From positions 18,166,001 through 18,230,000 of the forward strand of contig NC_088788.1 in NCBI RefSeq assembly GCF_949628265.1: a DNA stretch of 64,000 nucleotides, in the 5' to 3' direction. Origin of the DNA: Cloeon dipterum (lineage: Eukaryota; Arthropoda; Insecta; Ephemeroptera; Baetidae). The position numbers and the translations under genes are program-made. The notes below the pieces were generated by a model. The model saw nothing but the letters and a program-made list of their open reading frames with translations. It did not search any database and was not told the DNA's origin. Positions 60,885-64,000 of this stretch are shown here, one piece after another. Numbering within the stretch: position 1 is the stretch's first letter; every line of letters starts with the position of its first letter.

Positions 60885-61860
60885 GCACGGCTGCGCTAGA
60901 GAGGAAAATATAGAGGGGCGTGCATAGGCGAGTCGGCACTGCTGGCCTGAAGGCTTTGCAGCTCACTCGAACGACGTCCTCTTACGACAGTAAAGAAAAT
61001 TATCATTTCCTACTCAATTAAAAGAAATGAAGATTAAAAATGTGCTGTAAAAAAACTAACTTCCAACTTCCAGAATAAAAGATCAGGAATTGGTAGCTCA
61101 AATAAGATTTTAAAAAAAATACGGTCATAATTTGTGTTCGCACACTGTCCCGCTCGCTGTTTAGGCCTTGCAGGCATCCAATGTAAAATCGACTTTTTAA
61201 AAAAATTACCAAAAATATATTCTTTCCTGCACCCTGAATATAGCAAGAAGTATATTTAAACCTTATCCCCTCATCAGTTATCCTTTTGTGCAGATATACT
61301 CACCTACCTAGGTCATGCAATCTCTGATACGTCAAATCTCTAACACGAACTCAGCCGTGAACAGAAAATAGTCTAGTCACGTGACTTCCAAATAATTTCT
61401 AAAATCATGCAGACTGTTGCAGGAATATTACTCGTGATTTGTACTATGGCAACACGGATCTAAGGCAAGAACGTATTAAGAGCGATAAAAAAATGTAAAC
61501 GGGATTCAAACCGTATATTTGAGCAAATATTTAAAAATTTTGCTGCCGCGAGGAAAAAGAGCCTCTTACAGAAATGCAGTGCGAGATAGTAAAGTTATTC
61601 CCACAATGGCTGGATGTGTTCTTATTATTTATGATTTCTCATCTCAATGGTTTGTATTGTTTCTGAATGCTTTTCTTAGCGAGGGAAATTATCGGATTGA
61701 TATTTTTCACTTGAAATATTACTTGTTTATTATCATCTAGTCATAATACAAATATAGTGTACAGTTCAAAGTTAGAAATATATCGATCAGTAATATTTAA
61801 GTGATATTTAAATAGCTTTTAACATTTATAAAATAAAGTAAATTATTATGTTTGGGTACT

Positions 61861-61870
61861 GCGCCATCTG
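61861..61870 (-). promoter_or_regulatory. CTCF-like motif CAGATGGCGC
   Basis: The minus strand reads GCAGATGGCGCAG, an exact fit to the insect CTCF core (Y-A-G-R-K-GGCGC). It lies in the spacer right of the tandem array. It may be an insulator site, but one motif hit alone is weak evidence. Confidence 0.35.
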
Positions 61871-62039
61871 CTCCCCGCAAAATAGAGCTCAGACCGAAGA
61901 CTCTGTCTTGTTCTGACCTAAATGTAAATATTTCCGGGAACATTTGGAAATTTTGTTATGCTGTATCCTGTTGTTCCGAAAATACGAAGAGATATTAAAA
62001 AACTTGTTTCTTCAGATGATCGTGCTCCAGAGCCGGAAT

Positions 62040-62225
62040 AAATTGCGAATCATGTCTCAAGTCTTCTGCCCAGCATTCTAGGAAAGGTAGGCCACCTGCT
62101 CTGTTTGTGTGTAAACCCAGTTGCCCATCTTTGCCAGTTACACTGTCGGTGTTATGTAAACCAGAAATTACATCATTTAATAAAAGCAAACATCCTATGT
62201 ATCCGCCAAGTGCAAGGTTACAACA
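62040..62225 (-). pseudogene. Decayed copy of the inter-cuticle-gene module
   Basis: The minus strand keeps NTDSVTGKD in one frame and GNWVYTQTEQVAYL in the next, separated by a small deletion, with stops on either side. The upstream GTTGTAACCTTGCACTT block is shared with the other copies. It lies about 0.7 kb downstream of gene E. Confidence 0.5.
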
Positions 62226-62886
62226 TGGAAACTGCTATGCGACTAAAAATGTCGAAAAGACTATTAAAATTCTTCATATCATTGCTTAATTAGTCAGCCA
62301 CAGTGATTGCTTTTGCAACAAAGTACGAATGAAAGTGTAAAGGCTAACTCTCCAACTCGATTCAATATCCAGAGTAAAGATTGTAAAGATAAAAAATTTC
62401 ACGGAGCTTCTAAAAAAGGAATTTCCATTTTTTAACAGCTGGCACAAAAGTTTATTGGTGCATTGTAAAAATGATGGCATTCTTTTCAGAAAACGATCAT
62501 TCAAAACATTAAATATGATCGAAAAATTCTATTAACTAGAAAATTAATCCAGTTGAAATTATAAATGCATGTCAAGAGATTGAGATGAGCTATTGAATAG
62601 TTTATTTTCACGGAAATCATGATATGATGTTAACTGTTCCAATTTCAAGATAAATTTGAATTTGTTCCTTAAACATTATAATTTCGATTATTCTCATGTC
62701 TGTTGATAGGTGAATTGTACTTCAAAGTAAAAGAGGAATATTTCTGTCAGATACTTGACTTGGTGGTCATGGCATTTATTCACATGATGTATACAAACAA
62801 TATCTATTGTTGTTGATGGAGTTGGTGCGAAATTAATAAATTATATGTTACATCACTCAGTCAGTCTATGTTCAAAGAGATCACTC

Positions 62887-63610
62887 TTAGTGGAGGAGGG
62901 TAGCGCCATAGGCAGGGGCGGCGTAGGAAGCGTAGGCGGGGGCGGCGTACGAGGTGTAGGCAGGGGCATGAGCCACGGTCTTAACGACGGCGGGAGCAGC
63001 GTAAGAGGTGTAGGCGGGGGCGGCGTAGGAAGCGTAGGCGGGGGCGGCGTACGAGGTGTAGGCAGGGGCGTGAGCCACGGTCTTCACGACAGCGGGAGCG
63101 GCGTAAGAGGTGTAGGCGGGGGCGGCGTAGGAAGCGTAGGCAGGGGCAGCAGCCACGGTCTTAACGACAGCGGGGGCGGCGTAGGAGGTGTAGGCAGGGG
63201 CGGCGTAGGAAGCGTAGGCAGGGGCGGCGTAGGAAGCGTAGGCGGGGGCGGCGGCGACGACGGGGCTCTTGACGGCGACCTTGTAGGTGTTGGCGTAAGA
63301 GGTGGAGACGGGGGCGACGGTCTTAACGACGGCGGGGGCGGCGTAGGTAGCGTGGGTGGCGTAGGCGGGGGCGTACGCAGCCTGGGCGGCGTAGGCGGGG
63401 GCGGCGTAAGCTCCGTACGATCCGTAGGCCAGGGGGCTGGCATAGGCAGCGGGGGCCAGGAGGTTTCCGGCGCTGGCGACGGCCAGGAGGGCGGAGAAAG
63501 CGACCTGAAATCAGGGTGCGTTGGTTAAGTTTCGTAATCCACAAATTTTCGGGGCTGGAAAGTGAGAGTGTGATTTTAGAAATAGAACTAAAACTTACGA
63601 GCTTGAACAT
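62887..63610 (-). CDS. Alanine-rich cuticle-type protein, gene E
   Basis: 209 aa from exons 63610-63599 (MFKL) and 63504-62887. Closest to gene C: the same signal peptide, a TSYANTYKVAVK core at the same place, and the YTSYAAPAVVKTVA alternation. It differs in 'AHAP' units replacing 'AAAP' and in the number of YASYAAPAY repeats, and ends YGATLLH. The promoter is a TATA box at 63,672 and an initiator A at 63,642. Minus-strand AATAAA is at 62,780-62,775. The 3' flank is clearly homologous to that of gene C but has substitutions, marking an older duplication. Confidence 0.86.
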
Positions 63611-63641
63611 GTTGATGTGTTGAGGAACTGAGTGAACAGAA

Positions 63642-63672
63642 TGATTTCTGCCCGGCGACTTTCGCTTTTATA
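63642..63672 (-). promoter_or_regulatory. TATA box and initiator of gene E
   Basis: TATAAAA (63,672-63,666, minus strand) lies 30 bp upstream of the A of TCATTC at 63,642. The conserved GCGAGTCTGCAGCGCCGGCC block is at about 63,696-63,733. Confidence 0.85.
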
Positions 63673-63740
63673 GTAAGGCTGCCAGAGAAAGTAGAGGGGC
63701 GCGATCCTGCGAGTCTGCAGCGCCGGCCTGAAGGCTTCCT

Positions 63741-64000
63741 GGAGGCGGCTGGTGGACCTGGCGGTGTCCGGCCGGCCGCTCTTGCGACAGGAGACCCGGC
63801 CGACGCCTCACCCAGCACTCCCTTTTTCCCGCCTGGCTCACCACTAATCGCCAGACAAATGAAAAAAAGAATCACAACTCCCTTTCCTCGTCGCGCGCGG
63901 GCCGACCGTCGCGGCGAATTAATTTGCAAGGTGCAGTGTGTCAATCACGCTTTTGTTTGGACCACTTTGACCTTCCTACTGCCTTTCCTTAACTAATTTC
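63741..64000. other. Right end of window
   Basis: GC-rich to about 63,920, then mixed. No gene recognised. It is the distal upstream region of gene E. Confidence 0.5.

Larger units (their letters stand above)
53279..61249. repeat. Tandem array of a 3,256-bp unit, about 2.45 copies
   Basis: Head-to-tail units at 53,279-56,534, 56,535-59,790 and a partial third at 59,791 to about 61,249. Each carries one cuticle gene; the two full units also carry one decayed module. Units 1 and 2 show no difference by eye. The third differs only from about 60,715 on: a G for A and an extra T near the exon 2 acceptor, a T for C near 60,764, an extra A near 61,050, a T for C near 61,169, and one A fewer near 61,200. 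To the left, older diverged similarity continues, so the break lies inside homologous flank. Confidence 0.95.
61250..62774. other. Spacer between gene C copy 3 and gene E
   Basis: Unique AT-rich spacer to the right of the array, holding the CTCF-like site at 61,861 and a decayed module at 62,040-62,225. No gene was recognised. Confidence 0.6.

Overview
The window is nuclear DNA of an arthropod, almost certainly an insect. Genes are intron-rich with GT-AG introns, many of them only 52-65 nt. There are (GA)n, (TC)n and (CA)n microsatellites, TATA/TCATT-type promoters and a cluster of alanine-rich cuticle-type protein genes. No bacterial or organellar features were seen.

Layout. (1) 1-16,300: about 16 kb with no gene I can recognise. 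It is AT-rich DNA with GC-rich patches and two long dinucleotide tracts. (2) 16,720-17,511: an intact, pol-less gag-like ORF derived from an LTR retrotransposon, possibly domesticated. (3) 21,057-31,249 (+): a complete dystrobrevin gene in 16 coding exons, with a possible short alternative 3' end at 27,141. (4) 31,554-35,302 (-): a DDX24-type DEAD-box helicase in 11 exons, tail-to-tail with dystrobrevin. (5) 35,914-41,893 (+): an ethanolaminephosphotransferase 1 (EPT1/SELENOI) orthologue in 8 exons, sharing a 611-bp divergent promoter with DDX24. Its TGA stop lies at about the position where vertebrate SELENOI encodes selenocysteine. (6) 43,177-43,561 (-): the small twin-CX9C mitochondrial protein CHCHD7/COX23. 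(7) 44,500-63,700 (-): six cuticle-type genes, each with a tiny first exon ending in the signal peptide (MFKL or MFML), an AAPAY-rich second exon, and, in five of them, a TATA box 30-31 bp upstream of a TCATT initiator.

The cuticle cluster grew in layers. Genes at 44.6 kb, 49.3 kb and 62.9 kb are diverged. The three at 53.6, 56.8 and 60.1 kb sit in a 3,256-bp head-to-tail repeat of about 2.45 copies that is essentially identical. Older shared pieces include a decayed coding-like module between the genes, a conserved block upstream of each TATA box, and a diverged copy of one upstream region lying just downstream of EPT1. A 5'-truncated LINE fragment lies at 51.5-51.7 kb.

Dystrobrevin, DDX24, EPT1 and CHCHD7 are unrelated housekeeping or structural genes that happen to be neighbours. 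The cuticle genes probably work together as secreted components of the exoskeleton. All exon boundaries were derived by eye from reading frame, splice-site consensus and remembered family sequence; no alignment was run.
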